A DNA stretch of 11,146 nt from Acidimicrobiia bacterium UBA6912 (lineage in GTDB: Bacteria; Actinomycetota; Acidimicrobiia; Spongiisociales; UBA5794): positions 1-11,146 of the forward strand of contig DKBA01000081.1 of assembly GCA_002450985.1 (NCBI GenBank), read 5' to 3'. The position numbers and the translations under genes are program-made. Positions within the stretch are counted from its first letter, which is position 1. Each line of letters begins with the position of its first letter. The notes under the pieces were generated by a model that was not told where the DNA came from, did not search any database, and saw only the letters and a program-made list of their open reading frames with translations. Of this stretch, positions 4,566 through 11,146 are shown in pieces.

Positions 4566-6851
4566 TCAGAGGAGACCGCGACTGCGCCCGATCTGCGATG
4601 CCTCTTCGCGCGTGGACGCGCCGAGCTTCACGTAGACGGCCTTGACGTGGCTCTTGATCGTGTTGAAGGAGATGCCGAGCTCGCGTCCGATCTCACGCTG
4701 TGAGAGGTGCGTCGCAGAGAGCAGCTGGAGGATACGCGTTTCCCGATCGGTCAGGTCTGGTCCTCGTCCCATGCGCAGCGAACCGGATCCAAGTTGTGCC
4801 TCGATCTCGGACAGGCGCATGTAGTGCCAGTCGGAGCCGCCGATGCGCCCGGCGATGGCCTCCGCCTCGGCCAGCCGGCTTCGGGCCCGGTCACTACGCC
4901 CGATCCTCGCCTCGGCCTCGGCAAGCCATATGAGCACCTCGAGGCGGTCGGGCGGGTCGTTCGAGCCGAGGCTCTGCAGACACGCCTCCAGCTGTGCAAC
5001 AGCAAGAATGGGGCGCCCCTCGGCGCACTCCACCGCGGCCTTGGCCACGACGACGGCCGGCAGTGCCTCCAGAGCCGGCTCGTCGACCCACTCGATGGAC
5101 GCCTCGGCCAATCGAGCGCGAGCAGAGGCAGCGTCGCCACGTGCAACGTCGATGACCGCACTCCAGCCGGCGGCGTGCGCTCGGAGCGGTTTGAAGGAGG
5201 TGGCAAGGGCACGGTCGAAGGCCAGGGATGCCCTGTCGAATTCCCCGGCCATGTAGTGCGCATAGCCGATTCCGAGGTCGGCGAGCGGGCGCCACTCCGA
5301 GTCGTGCGGCACCAACTCGTCGGCCTGCGCCGCGCTCTCCAGGACCTTCGGATAGCCGTTCAAGAGGTACAGGCAGTCCATCACGGCCTGCGCCGCCTCC
5401 ACCGAAGGCGAGCCGTCGGGGAGCGGTCCCCCATCGCTCACAGCTGCTGCGCGGAGCATCAGCGAGCGGGCGTCCCTCGTCCTGCCCTCGTGGGCGAGCA
5501 GCCACGCGCGGGTGACGAGGTAGCTGGGCTCGCTGGACGCAGCGTGCGGTTCGATGCGTGCGAGGTCGCGCCGGAGCCTCTCCCGATGGCCGCACTGCAT
5601 CTCGGCCAGCCATTCCCGGTTGACCGTGTCTGCGGCAGCCCCGTAGTCGCCCGCCGACAGGAAGAGAGCGAGGGCGACACGTATCCCATCGTTGGCAGCG
5701 TGCCATCTGGCCGCGCGGCCGGCCAGCGTGCGCAGCCGCGGATCACCGTCATACTCGGCCAGCAGGTAGTCCGCAACGAGCTGGTGCAGCCTGAACCACT
5801 TTCCGCCCATGTCGACGGTCTCCAACAAGGCACCTGACCGTTGGAGACGGCGCAGCGTCAACTGCGATCCGGTCGCCTCCAGGACGTCATCGACGAGAGA
5901 GCCGCATACCTGAGGACAGAGCGCAGCCACCAACAGTACGTCTCGCTCATGGGCGTCACCGCCCACCACCTCGGCTCGGATGTAGGCAGCCACGTTGCGG
6001 GCGTCTCCACGGACGGCGGCGAGCGCCGTCGCCCGATCGGGGGTGGCAGCGATGGCTCGCAGCGCCAAGGCATATGCCGCCGGCCAACCCTCGAACACCT
6101 CGAGGCACGCGCCCACGGTCTCGCACGTTGCGTCGATCCCGTGGTCCTCCAGCCACTGCCGGGTCTCGTGCTCGTCGAACCGCAGATCGGCCTGCCGGAC
6201 TTCGGCGAATCGCTCCGATGCCCGCCATCGCGCCAGCGAGACGTTGGGGTCACGGCGAGTCGAGATGATGAGCGTCGATGGAGCCGGGAGGTAGCGCAGC
6301 AGGCGATCCACGGCCTCGTCGACCTCGTCGGACCGGACCTCGTGGTAGTCGTCGAGGACCAGGATCACGCCCTGTCCCGACGACGAGAGCGTGTTGACCA
6401 CCCAGGGGACTGGGTCCGAGGTCGGGTTGAACGCCGAAGCGCTCGGGCGACTCCGACCGGAATCGGGTTTGCGAAGCGCCGCGGTGACTGCCGCCGTGAC
6501 ATACGACCAGAACAATGCGGGATCGCAGTCATCACGATCGACCCGGATCCATGCCACCGGGCGGTCGGCCGCTTCCGACCACTGGGAGAGCAGCGTCGAC
6601 TTTCCAAAGCCGGCCGGTGCGACGACGAGCCCAAAGCGACAGCCGGGTCGAGACAGAGATTCGATCAGCCTCGGTCGATCCTGCACGCCACGCCCTATCG
6701 CAGGCCTGCGCAACTTCGTTTCGATCATGATCTCGGGCGGATCTCGGAACAGCTGATCGGGGGCCCGCGGACTGTCGGCAGCGGGCCACGCGTACCGGCC
6801 GTTCGAGACTTCCTTCGATGGGTTGGGCGCACTGACCGGGGGGGATATCAC
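4566..6851 (-). CDS. MalT-like LuxR family transcriptional regulator (LAL family, ATP-binding)
   Basis: Up to 761 residues. Family features in order, counted from the GTG at 6851: the opening IETKLRRPAIGRG (43-55) with RPRLI, Walker A APAGFGKST (78-86), Walker B VILVLDDYH (162-170), an STRRDP sensor-like stretch (198-202), a winged-helix-like part, a long Ala-rich TPR-like helical region (about 380-680), and a C-terminal LuxR-type HTH (about 700-761) ending in LSQREIGRELGISFNTIKSH. In the family (E. coli MalT) an inducer and ATP drive oligomerisation and transcription activation; the inducer here is unknown. Many members run 850-950 residues, so this one is short, with the reduction in the middle. 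Start uncertain: the GTG at 6851 leaves 19 bases after the upstream stop, and its 41 extra codons look coding; the ATG at 6728 fits the usual family N-terminus. Neither has a strong Shine-Dalgarno. Likely in an operon with the receiver-like gene. Confidence 0.9.
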   Translation of the reverse strand: MISPPVSAPNPSKEVSNGRYAWPAADSPRAPDQLFRDPPEIMIETKLRRPAIGRGVQDRPRLIESLSRPGCRFGLVVAPAGFGKSTLLSQWSEAADRPVAWIRVDRDDCDPALFWSYVTAAVTAALRKPDSGRSRPSASAFNPTSDPVPWVVNTLSSSGQGVILVLDDYHEVRSDEVDEAVDRLLRYLPAPSTLIISTRRDPNVSLARWRASERFAEVRQADLRFDEHETRQWLEDHGIDATCETVGACLEVFEGWPAAYALALRAIAATPDRATALAAVRGDARNVAAYIRAEVVGGDAHERDVLLVAALCPQVCGSLVDDVLEATGSQLTLRRLQRSGALLETVDMGGKWFRLHQLVADYLLAEYDGDPRLRTLAGRAARWHAANDGIRVALALFLSAGDYGAAADTVNREWLAEMQCGHRERLRRDLARIEPHAASSEPSYLVTRAWLLAHEGRTRDARSLMLRAAAVSDGGPLPDGSPSVEAAQAVMDCLYLLNGYPKVLESAAQADELVPHDSEWRPLADLGIGYAHYMAGEFDRASLAFDRALATSFKPLRAHAAGWSAVIDVARGDAASARARLAEASIEWVDEPALEALPAVVVAKAAVECAEGRPILAVAQLEACLQSLGSNDPPDRLEVLIWLAEAEARIGRSDRARSRLAEAEAIAGRIGGSDWHYMRLSEIEAQLGSGSLRMGRGPDLTDRETRILQLLSATHLSQREIGRELGISFNTIKSHVKAVYVKLGASTREEASQIGRSRGLL

Positions 6852-6870
6852 GCGCTTTCGACGCCTTGCG

Positions 6871-7203
6871 CTAGGGGACCGCTTGTATCAGGTGGCTGAG
6901 ATCGACGAACTCCTCGACGTTTGCGTGGTTCCTTGCAGCCTCGCGAGCGTCTTCACCGTCGACGATCAGGATTCGTCCCTGGCCCATGTATGTCGTCAAT
7001 TGATCGATGGTTGCGTCGAGGCCACGCCCCGGTAGCCCGCTCTCGATGATGACGACATCTGGACGGAGCACCTTGCAGTAGCTGATCAGTTCGGCGGTCG
7101 AACTGGCTGTGGCAACGATGCTGGCATCCTCCAGAGCGTCGAGTGCGAGGAAGAGCGACATACGCAGTTCGCGGCTGTGTGAGGCGAGGACGATGCGTGT
7201 CAT
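6871..7203 (-). CDS. Stand-alone receiver-like protein with Glu at the phosphorylation site
   Basis: 110 residues, the size of a single response-regulator receiver domain, with no output domain. The pattern fits: strand 1 TRIVLASHS, helix 1, strand 2 SIVATASS, then LRPDVVIIESGLPGRGLD (46-63), which aligns with the usual RPDVVLLDLxMPxxxG. The phosphate-accepting Asp is Glu here (E54). The acidic pair after strand 1 is missing (ASHS instead of DD), the strand 4 Thr/Ser is replaced (ILIVDGED, about 78-84), and the strand 5 Lys-Pro is absent. It should not be a phospho-switch; Glu may mimic the phosphorylated state, or another ligand may act (inference). The ATG at 7203 is chosen because the fold begins there; the upstream extension of the frame is Arg/Cys-rich and non-coding in character. 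The Shine-Dalgarno is weak. It sits directly before the LAL regulator gene. Confidence 0.75.
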   Translation of the reverse strand: MTRIVLASHSRELRMSLFLALDALEDASIVATASSTAELISYCKVLRPDVVIIESGLPGRGLDATIDQLTTYMGQGRILIVDGEDAREAARNHANVEEFVDLSHLIQAVP

Positions 7204-7447
7204 GTGTCGACACCACCCGCATCGACGGTCGCACCTCTCGACAATCCCGGCATCTGGCGTGCGGGCACCGGGTCTCGAGCGTTCACACGATTCCGGGACG
7301 TCATTGAGACACCGTATCGTCCGAAGCCGGCGCCGGATACGGACAGACTGGTGGGTCGTGGACCTCGTCAAATGAACAGGTTGGTCGCTCGGCGTGCTGT
7401 GAGCCGCCGGGGAGGCGCCGGGAGGCGGAATGCCACGCCCGAGGGGG
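7204..7447. other. Intergenic region before the receiver-like gene
   Basis: About 240 bases between the response regulator stop and the pseudo-receiver start. No convincing gene. It should hold the end of the sensor-regulator operon and a promoter for the receiver-like/LAL pair, but I see no clear -10/-35 set. A G/C-rich repeat-containing patch (about 7391-7440, with two GGGAGGCG copies and CCGCC/GGCGG arms) could act as a weak terminator for the response regulator. Confidence 0.35.
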
Positions 7448-8086
7448 TCAGCCGTCGATCAGGCCTTCGCGGAGGGCGGTGGTCACGGCCTCGGTCCGGG
7501 TCTTCGCATCGAGCTTGGTCAGGATGTTGTGCACGTGGAAGCCAACCGTCGACGGGCTGACAGAGAGCCGCTCGGCGATGTCCCGATTCGTCAAGCCTCG
7601 AGCTACGAGGCGCAACACATCGCGCTCGCGTTCTGTGAGCTGCGCCTCCGCAACGGACCTCTGATCTGCTCGCCGCACCACCGCCTCCAGGACCCCCGGC
7701 GAGAACACCCCTCGGCCCTTGGCGGCGAGCCGCACGGCCGCGACCAGCACCTCCTCGTCGGCGTTCTTCAGCAGATAGCCGATGGCGCCGGCTTCGATCG
7801 CTCGGCTGGCCATCGACTCGTCACCAAAACTCGTGAGCGCCACGATGCCCACTTCCGGCAACATGGCGTGAATCTGCTCGATGGCCGTCGGGCCGTCCAT
7901 CACCGGCATCTTGAGGTCCATCAGCACGACATCGGGACGACATGCAGCCGCCCGTTCGACTGCCTCTGCCCCGTTGCGGGCTTCGGCGACGACCTCTATG
8001 TCCTCCTTGACGGAGAAGAAGGTCCGGAGGCCCTTCCGCACCACCTGGTGATCGTCGACGAGGAGAACCCGGATGCGCTCAGACAT
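7448..8086 (-). CDS. NarL/FixJ-type two-component response regulator (LuxR HTH)
   Basis: 212 residues, normal length. The receiver is complete: acidic pair D11-D12 (VLLVDDH), phosphate acceptor D57 (PDVVLMDLKMPVMDG), switch Thr T85 (ALTSFG) and K107 (YLLKNA). The C-terminal LuxR-type HTH spans about 149-206 (LTERERDVLRLVARGLTNRD, then IAERLSVSPSTVGFHVHNIL). Phosphorylation by the adjacent kinase should promote dimerisation and DNA binding. The ATG at 8086 overlaps the kinase stop by 8 bases (ATGTCTGA), a translational coupling arrangement, so the two form one operon. Targets are unknown; candidates include its own operon, the divergent gene on the right, and genes with the 31-base element. 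It is separated from the next - strand gene by about 240 bases. Confidence 0.93.
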   Translation of the reverse strand: MSERIRVLLVDDHQVVRKGLRTFFSVKEDIEVVAEARNGAEAVERAAACRPDVVLMDLKMPVMDGPTAIEQIHAMLPEVGIVALTSFGDESMASRAIEAGAIGYLLKNADEEVLVAAVRLAAKGRGVFSPGVLEAVVRRADQRSVAEAQLTERERDVLRLVARGLTNRDIAERLSVSPSTVGFHVHNILTKLDAKTRTEAVTTALREGLIDG

Positions 8087-9491
8087 GCGAGTTCGCCTCC
8101 CACGACAACTCGACGGTCGTGCCGGCGTTCGGGTTGCTGACGACGACGACCTCGCCTCCGATGTCCATCGCCCGCTCCTGCATGATGTCGAGCCCCATGT
8201 GATGTCCGGATACATCCGACGGGTCGAACCCGGAGCCGTCGTCCGCCACGGAGAGGTGGACGTGATGATCGTCCCCCGTCAACGCGACCTCGAGACGGCT
8301 GGCGTTGGCGTGCTTGGCGACGTTGTTGAGCGCCTCCTGGGCGATCCGGTACACGGCGAGGTGGACGGCCGGCGGGAGGCTGGCGGCGAGCTCCAATGTG
8401 AGGTCCACCGGAATGTCATGCCGAGCGCCCAAACCGTCGGTGAGCTGGCCGACCAGCGTCGGCAGCTCGGTGTTGGCGATGGTGTGCGGACGCAGCTCCC
8501 GGAGGAGGGTCCGCATCTCGGCGAGGGCGCCGCGAGTGAGCCGCTGAAGCTCGCCGACGGTTCGCTCCGCCGTCTCGGGATCCCGGCGAACCAGCGCCGG
8601 CAAGCTCCCGGCGATCAGGTTGATCGAGAACAGGAGTTGGGTGACGGCGTCGTGCAGCTCGCGAGCGATCCGGTTCCGCTCTTCGGTCACCGCTCGGTCC
8701 CTCTCCTGAGCAAGCAGCTCGGCCTGCGCAGTCTCGAGGTCGATCGTGCGGGCTCTGATCTCCGTCTCCAATTGCGCTTTGTAGGCGAGCAGGGACTGCT
8801 CCACCTCGATACCACGCCGGCCCTCTTCGAGCGCCATCGCAACGACGAATCCGGCGAAGCCGAAATCTGACAGGACCACGAAGTCGAGCCCGGCCAGTTG
8901 CACGACCTGCTCCTGGATGATGGTGGCGGCAAACCAGGCGAGGCCCACCAGTAGGCCGAGGCTTTCGGATCGATGTCCGCGCCGTAACAGGATCACATCT
9001 GCGGCGATGACATACCCGATCGTTGCCGCCTGCGCAGCGAGCAGCGCAACGAACAGCGGTGAACCGCTGAGGTCCCACGCGAGAATGGTCTCGTTCCACG
9101 GAAGCGTTTGCACCGCGGACTCGACCCGGCTTCCGAGCAGATCCGGAAAGGCGACGGCCGCCAGTCCGATGGAGGCAAGCCCGCCGGTGACCGTCCACAA
9201 GAACCGGCGCGGTCGGACTCCCGTGAACTCAGCGACGTACCAGGCCAGCAGCGCAAATCCCACGACGGTGAACACGAGGGACGCTCGTATCGGTGGGAGG
9301 GCGTGCTCCGGTGAGGTGGACAGAAAGGCCCGGCGAGCCAGGAGCACGGCACCGGCGTAGGCGAGGGCGAAGAAACCAAAGAGCAGGTGACGTCTTCGAT
9401 CCGCGACGCGACGGAGGCCGACGAAGAGATAGAAGGCGCCGTAGGCGAGGCAGGCTCCTGCGGCGATCGCTATCGACGTTGTGAAGTACAT
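8079..9491 (-). CDS. NarL-type sensor histidine kinase with seven-helix membrane sensor
   Basis: 470 residues. The N-terminal ~225 residues carry seven hydrophobic helices (about 5-27, 35-53, 69-89, 97-115, 145-168, 176-196, 203-222) with short loops and no large extracellular domain, so it probably senses within or close to the membrane. A coiled-coil-like stretch (about 226-268) leads to the HisKA_3 phosphoacceptor motif ERNRIARELHDAVTQLLFSI with H280. The ATPase domain has the N-box EALNNVAKHA (386-395), G1 DDGSGF (417-422) and G2 GLDIMQERA (433-441). All key residues are present, so it should be active: autophosphorylation on His280, then transfer to D57 of the overlapping response regulator. 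The signal is unknown. The ATG at 9491 has only a weak G-rich Shine-Dalgarno. It is transcribed divergently from the membrane protein gene to its right. Confidence 0.92.
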   Translation of the reverse strand: MYFTTSIAIAAGACLAYGAFYLFVGLRRVADRRRHLLFGFFALAYAGAVLLARRAFLSTSPEHALPPIRASLVFTVVGFALLAWYVAEFTGVRPRRFLWTVTGGLASIGLAAVAFPDLLGSRVESAVQTLPWNETILAWDLSGSPLFVALLAAQAATIGYVIAADVILLRRGHRSESLGLLVGLAWFAATIIQEQVVQLAGLDFVVLSDFGFAGFVVAMALEEGRRGIEVEQSLLAYKAQLETEIRARTIDLETAQAELLAQERDRAVTEERNRIARELHDAVTQLLFSINLIAGSLPALVRRDPETAERTVGELQRLTRGALAEMRTLLRELRPHTIANTELPTLVGQLTDGLGARHDIPVDLTLELAASLPPAVHLAVYRIAQEALNNVAKHANASRLEVALTGDDHHVHLSVADDGSGFDPSDVSGHHMGLDIMQERAMDIGGEVVVVSNPNAGTTVELSWEANSHV

Positions 9492-9610
9492 CTCGCGCCC
9501 AACGCAATCCCGACGCCGGATCGTTTCAGGCTAGAGCAGCGCAACGCGGAACCGCCAGACCCGTGCCTCGTCCGACGTACTCGGCACCATGCTCGGCTCA
9601 CCCGTGCTGG

Positions 9611-9630
9611 GGGTGGTCCCGTCACCCAGG
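9611..9630 (+). promoter_or_regulatory. Weak relative of the shared element in the divergent promoter region
   Basis: GTCACCCAGG (9621-9630) matches the first 8 bases of the 31-base element, and an inverted repeat GGGTG-N7-CACCC (9611-9615 with 9623-9627) overlaps it. It lies between the divergent kinase gene (start 9491) and membrane protein gene (about 9684). The rest of the element is not conserved, so this is a candidate only. Nothing else recognisable was seen in 9492-9683 apart from the Shine-Dalgarno discussed with the next gene. Confidence 0.25.
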
Positions 9631-9683
9631 CGTGCGATGAGATGAGTCGAGGTGCTCGGACGGAGATCGGATGACTGTGCACA

Positions 9684-10139
9684 GTGCGTCATGGCGCCGC
9701 AGCGGCGGCGGTGGTCGGCGTGGGTGATTTCCTCACCGTGATGGTGACCGCGCTGCTGTCCGGGGGCTTCGCCATCCCGACCGGGTTCCTGCTCGATATG
9801 CCTGCGCTGGCCACGTACGTCGCCGCGTGCGCCGGCAGCGTGGTGGGTATGGTGATCTTTGCCTTCGTCGGCGGCGGCCTCCGCAAGTGGGTCGTCCGGC
9901 GCATGAAGCAGCCCGAGGAGGCGCAGGAGAAGGTCGCTCGTGTGCTCGGCCGGTGGGGAGTCCGCGGTCTTGGCCTCGTAGGACCCATCTTCCCCGGAGT
10001 GACGGTGAGCGTGCTCGCCGGACTCGCCGCCGGCGTCGACCGCAACGAACTGATCAAGTGGATGACCCTCGGCATCTTCGGACTGTACGCACTCTACGTC
10101 GCCGGGCTCGCCCTTCTCATCGAGATAACGGGGGTCTGA
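9684..10139 (+). CDS. Small multi-span membrane protein, possibly small multidrug export or DedA-like
   Basis: Up to 151 residues with about four hydrophobic segments (about 8-33, 43-64, 92-116, 127-148) and a charged amphipathic loop (about 66-90, KWVVRRMKQPEEAQEKVARV). The stretch GRWGVRGLGLVGPIFPGVTV and the following LAGLAAGVDRNELIKWM recall the second half of Sm_multidrug_ex and DedA/VTT membrane proteins, where a G-x-x-G...P-x-x-P/G re-entrant element is followed by an Lxxxxxxxxx-G helix. The match is by eye and weak; substrate unknown. The start is unclear: the frame opens with GTG at 9684 but has no Shine-Dalgarno at normal spacing; ATG 9741 is an alternative. A good Shine-Dalgarno (GGAG, 9662-9665) serves an ATG at 9671 in another frame, which stops after 18 codons. 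That suggests a short leader or a frameshift at the 5' end. Confidence 0.7.
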   Translation: MRHGAAAAAVVGVGDFLTVMVTALLSGGFAIPTGFLLDMPALATYVAACAGSVVGMVIFAFVGGGLRKWVVRRMKQPEEAQEKVARVLGRWGVRGLGLVGPIFPGVTVSVLAGLAAGVDRNELIKWMTLGIFGLYALYVAGLALLIEITGV

Positions 10140-10165
10140 TCGAATGCCGTATAGCGGACCGAACC

Positions 10166-10189
10166 GAGTGGGTCGAGCCTTCCCCACTC
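10166..10189 (+). terminator. Hairpin after the small membrane protein gene
   Basis: GAGTGGG (10166-10172) pairs with CCCACTC (10183-10189) across a 10-base loop, 26 bases after the stop. There is no U-tract. It separates this gene from the MFS gene. Confidence 0.45.
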
Positions 10190-10345
10190 AGGCGCCAACC
10201 CGACAGACGTCTCGATGGCGTTCATGATGCGATCGAGGGCGGCACCGATGGTGGACGGCGTCTTCGACGTGAGGTTGCTGACGGGTCGCCGTTGGTTTCG
10301 ACGCAACGTTGCCAGAGTCAATCCACGTGATCGAGGAGAGATGAC

Positions 10346-11146
10346 ATGAGCACATCGAGGGCGCGGGAGGTGGCGGCCAAGGCGTTCGAGCCGTGGATGC
10401 TCACCATGTTCGCCATGGGCGCTGCCTATTCGGCGTTCGTGTCGCTGTTGATCCCACCGTTCGTGACCGAGGTCACGGGCAATGCCTCTTCGGCAGGGGT
10501 TGTCATGGCCATCATCGCCCTGGGAGCGATCCTCGGGCCACCGCTGGGCACCTTCGCCGACAAACACTCGGCGCATCGGTTCGTGTTGGTGGCCGGGGTC
10601 TTCGGCATGGCGCTGTCATTCGCGATGTACGCCCTGTCTGCCGAGGATGGGGCGCTGTACGCCCTCGATGCACTCCTCATGGGCGTGTCGGTCGCCGCAG
10701 TGTCGGCAGCAGGCCCCGTCTTCATCGTCGGCGCCGGCCTGCCCCAGGACATCGAAGCCAAGCAGATGACCACGTTCCAGCTCATGATGCCCGCCGGGCA
10801 GTTGGCCGGTGGGATGCTGCTGGCGGTGGCGGCGAGCTGGTCGTTCGACGCACGCTTCTGGCTGGGCGCCGGCTTCATCGGGCTCCTCGGTGTCATCTCG
10901 CTTCTCACGACGTCAGAACCCAACGCCAGGCTCCAAGCGGCCATCGCCGACCGGCGGGAAGCCGTTGGGGAGGCGCAGAAGACAACGCTGCGGCAGGTCT
11001 TCCTGTCGACCTTCGGCCTCCTCTGGCTCGTCCTCGTATTGACCTCGATCACGACCAACGGGGTCAACTCACAAGTCGCCAACATCCTGCCCAACGTGTA
11101 CGGCATCGATGAGCGGACGACTTCTGCATTGATCTCGGCTGCCGGG
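10346..11146 (+). CDS. Major facilitator superfamily transporter, N-terminal part (cut by the window end)
   Basis: The first 267 residues are visible and the frame is still open at the window edge. Hydrophobic helices at about 18-40, 49-68, 78-97, 104-131, 147-164, 171-189 and the start of the second half at 219-238 fit a 12-helix MFS protein. The TM2-TM3 loop GTFADKHSAHR (68-78) matches motif A (G-x-x-A-D-R/K-x-G-x-R/K), with Ser for Gly. The long charged stretch at about 190-218 is the usual central loop. MFS proteins of this type are mostly proton-coupled drug or metabolite exporters; the substrate cannot be told. The ATG at 10346 has a strong Shine-Dalgarno (GAGGAGAG, 10333-10340). The 206 bases upstream hold the hairpin at 10166-10189 and nothing else I can support. 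Confidence 0.9.
   Translation, partial: MSTSRAREVAAKAFEPWMLTMFAMGAAYSAFVSLLIPPFVTEVTGNASSAGVVMAIIALGAILGPPLGTFADKHSAHRFVLVAGVFGMALSFAMYALSAEDGALYALDALLMGVSVAAVSAAGPVFIVGAGLPQDIEAKQMTTFQLMMPAGQLAGGMLLAVAASWSFDARFWLGAGFIGLLGVISLLTTSEPNARLQAAIADRREAVGEAQKTTLRQVFLSTFGLLWLVLVLTSITTNGVNSQVANILPNVYGIDERTTSALISAAG

Noticed and set aside
4707..5837. Long + strand open frame (376 codons) opposite the LAL gene, and a similar one at 5841-6899
   Set aside because: Both mirror the codon bias of the LAL gene on the other strand and have no recognisable domain or ribosome binding site.
10215..10349. 44-codon + strand open frame ending in a 4-base overlap (ATGA) with the MFS start
   Set aside because: It has no ribosome binding site, third-position G/C fades in its second half, and its translation resembles nothing. 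The overlap follows from the ATGA at the MFS start.
1..11146. CRISPR arrays, insertion sequences, rRNA or riboswitches
   Set aside because: I looked for regularly spaced repeats, transposase-like frames and long conserved RNA motifs on both strands and found none.

Overview
The window comes from a high-GC genome. Third codon positions are strongly G/C, and the gene families (a DUF2510 membrane protein, a DUF1269 protein, a MalT-like LAL regulator, a NarL-type two-component pair) point to Actinomycetota. No 16S rRNA, tRNA or other placement marker is visible, so a finer placement would be guesswork.

Layout. Positions 2-442 are the C-terminal end of a TrwC/TraA-type (MobF) conjugative relaxase-helicase, so the left edge is the end of a mobile or plasmid-like segment. 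About 860 bases follow with no convincing intact gene (443-1305), holding one possible frameshifted remnant and a perfect inverted repeat. Three + strand genes come next: a DUF1269 membrane protein (1306-1818), a DUF2510 single-span membrane protein (1925-2311) and an MscS-like channel (2509-3372). Positions 3549-9491 are all on the - strand. In transcription order they are a 7TM sensor histidine kinase, its NarL/LuxR response regulator (8-base overlap), a stand-alone receiver-like protein whose phosphorylation-site Asp is Glu, a large ATP-binding MalT-like (LAL) LuxR regulator, a 77-residue small protein and a 95-residue membrane protein. On the right, + strand genes encode a small multi-span membrane protein (about 9684-10139) and the first 267 residues of an MFS transporter cut by the window end.

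How it may work together. The block mixes four regulatory proteins with small membrane proteins and a mechanosensitive channel, suggesting an envelope or osmotic stress module; this is inference. The best support for a shared regulon is a 31-base element containing GTCACCCAAGGTGGG. It occurs upstream of the DUF1269 gene and, on the other strand, upstream of the 77-residue gene, facing the gene each time and ending 74 and 72 bases before the start codon. Which local regulator, if any, binds it cannot be read from the sequence. The most unusual protein is the Glu-for-Asp pseudo-receiver beside the LAL regulator.
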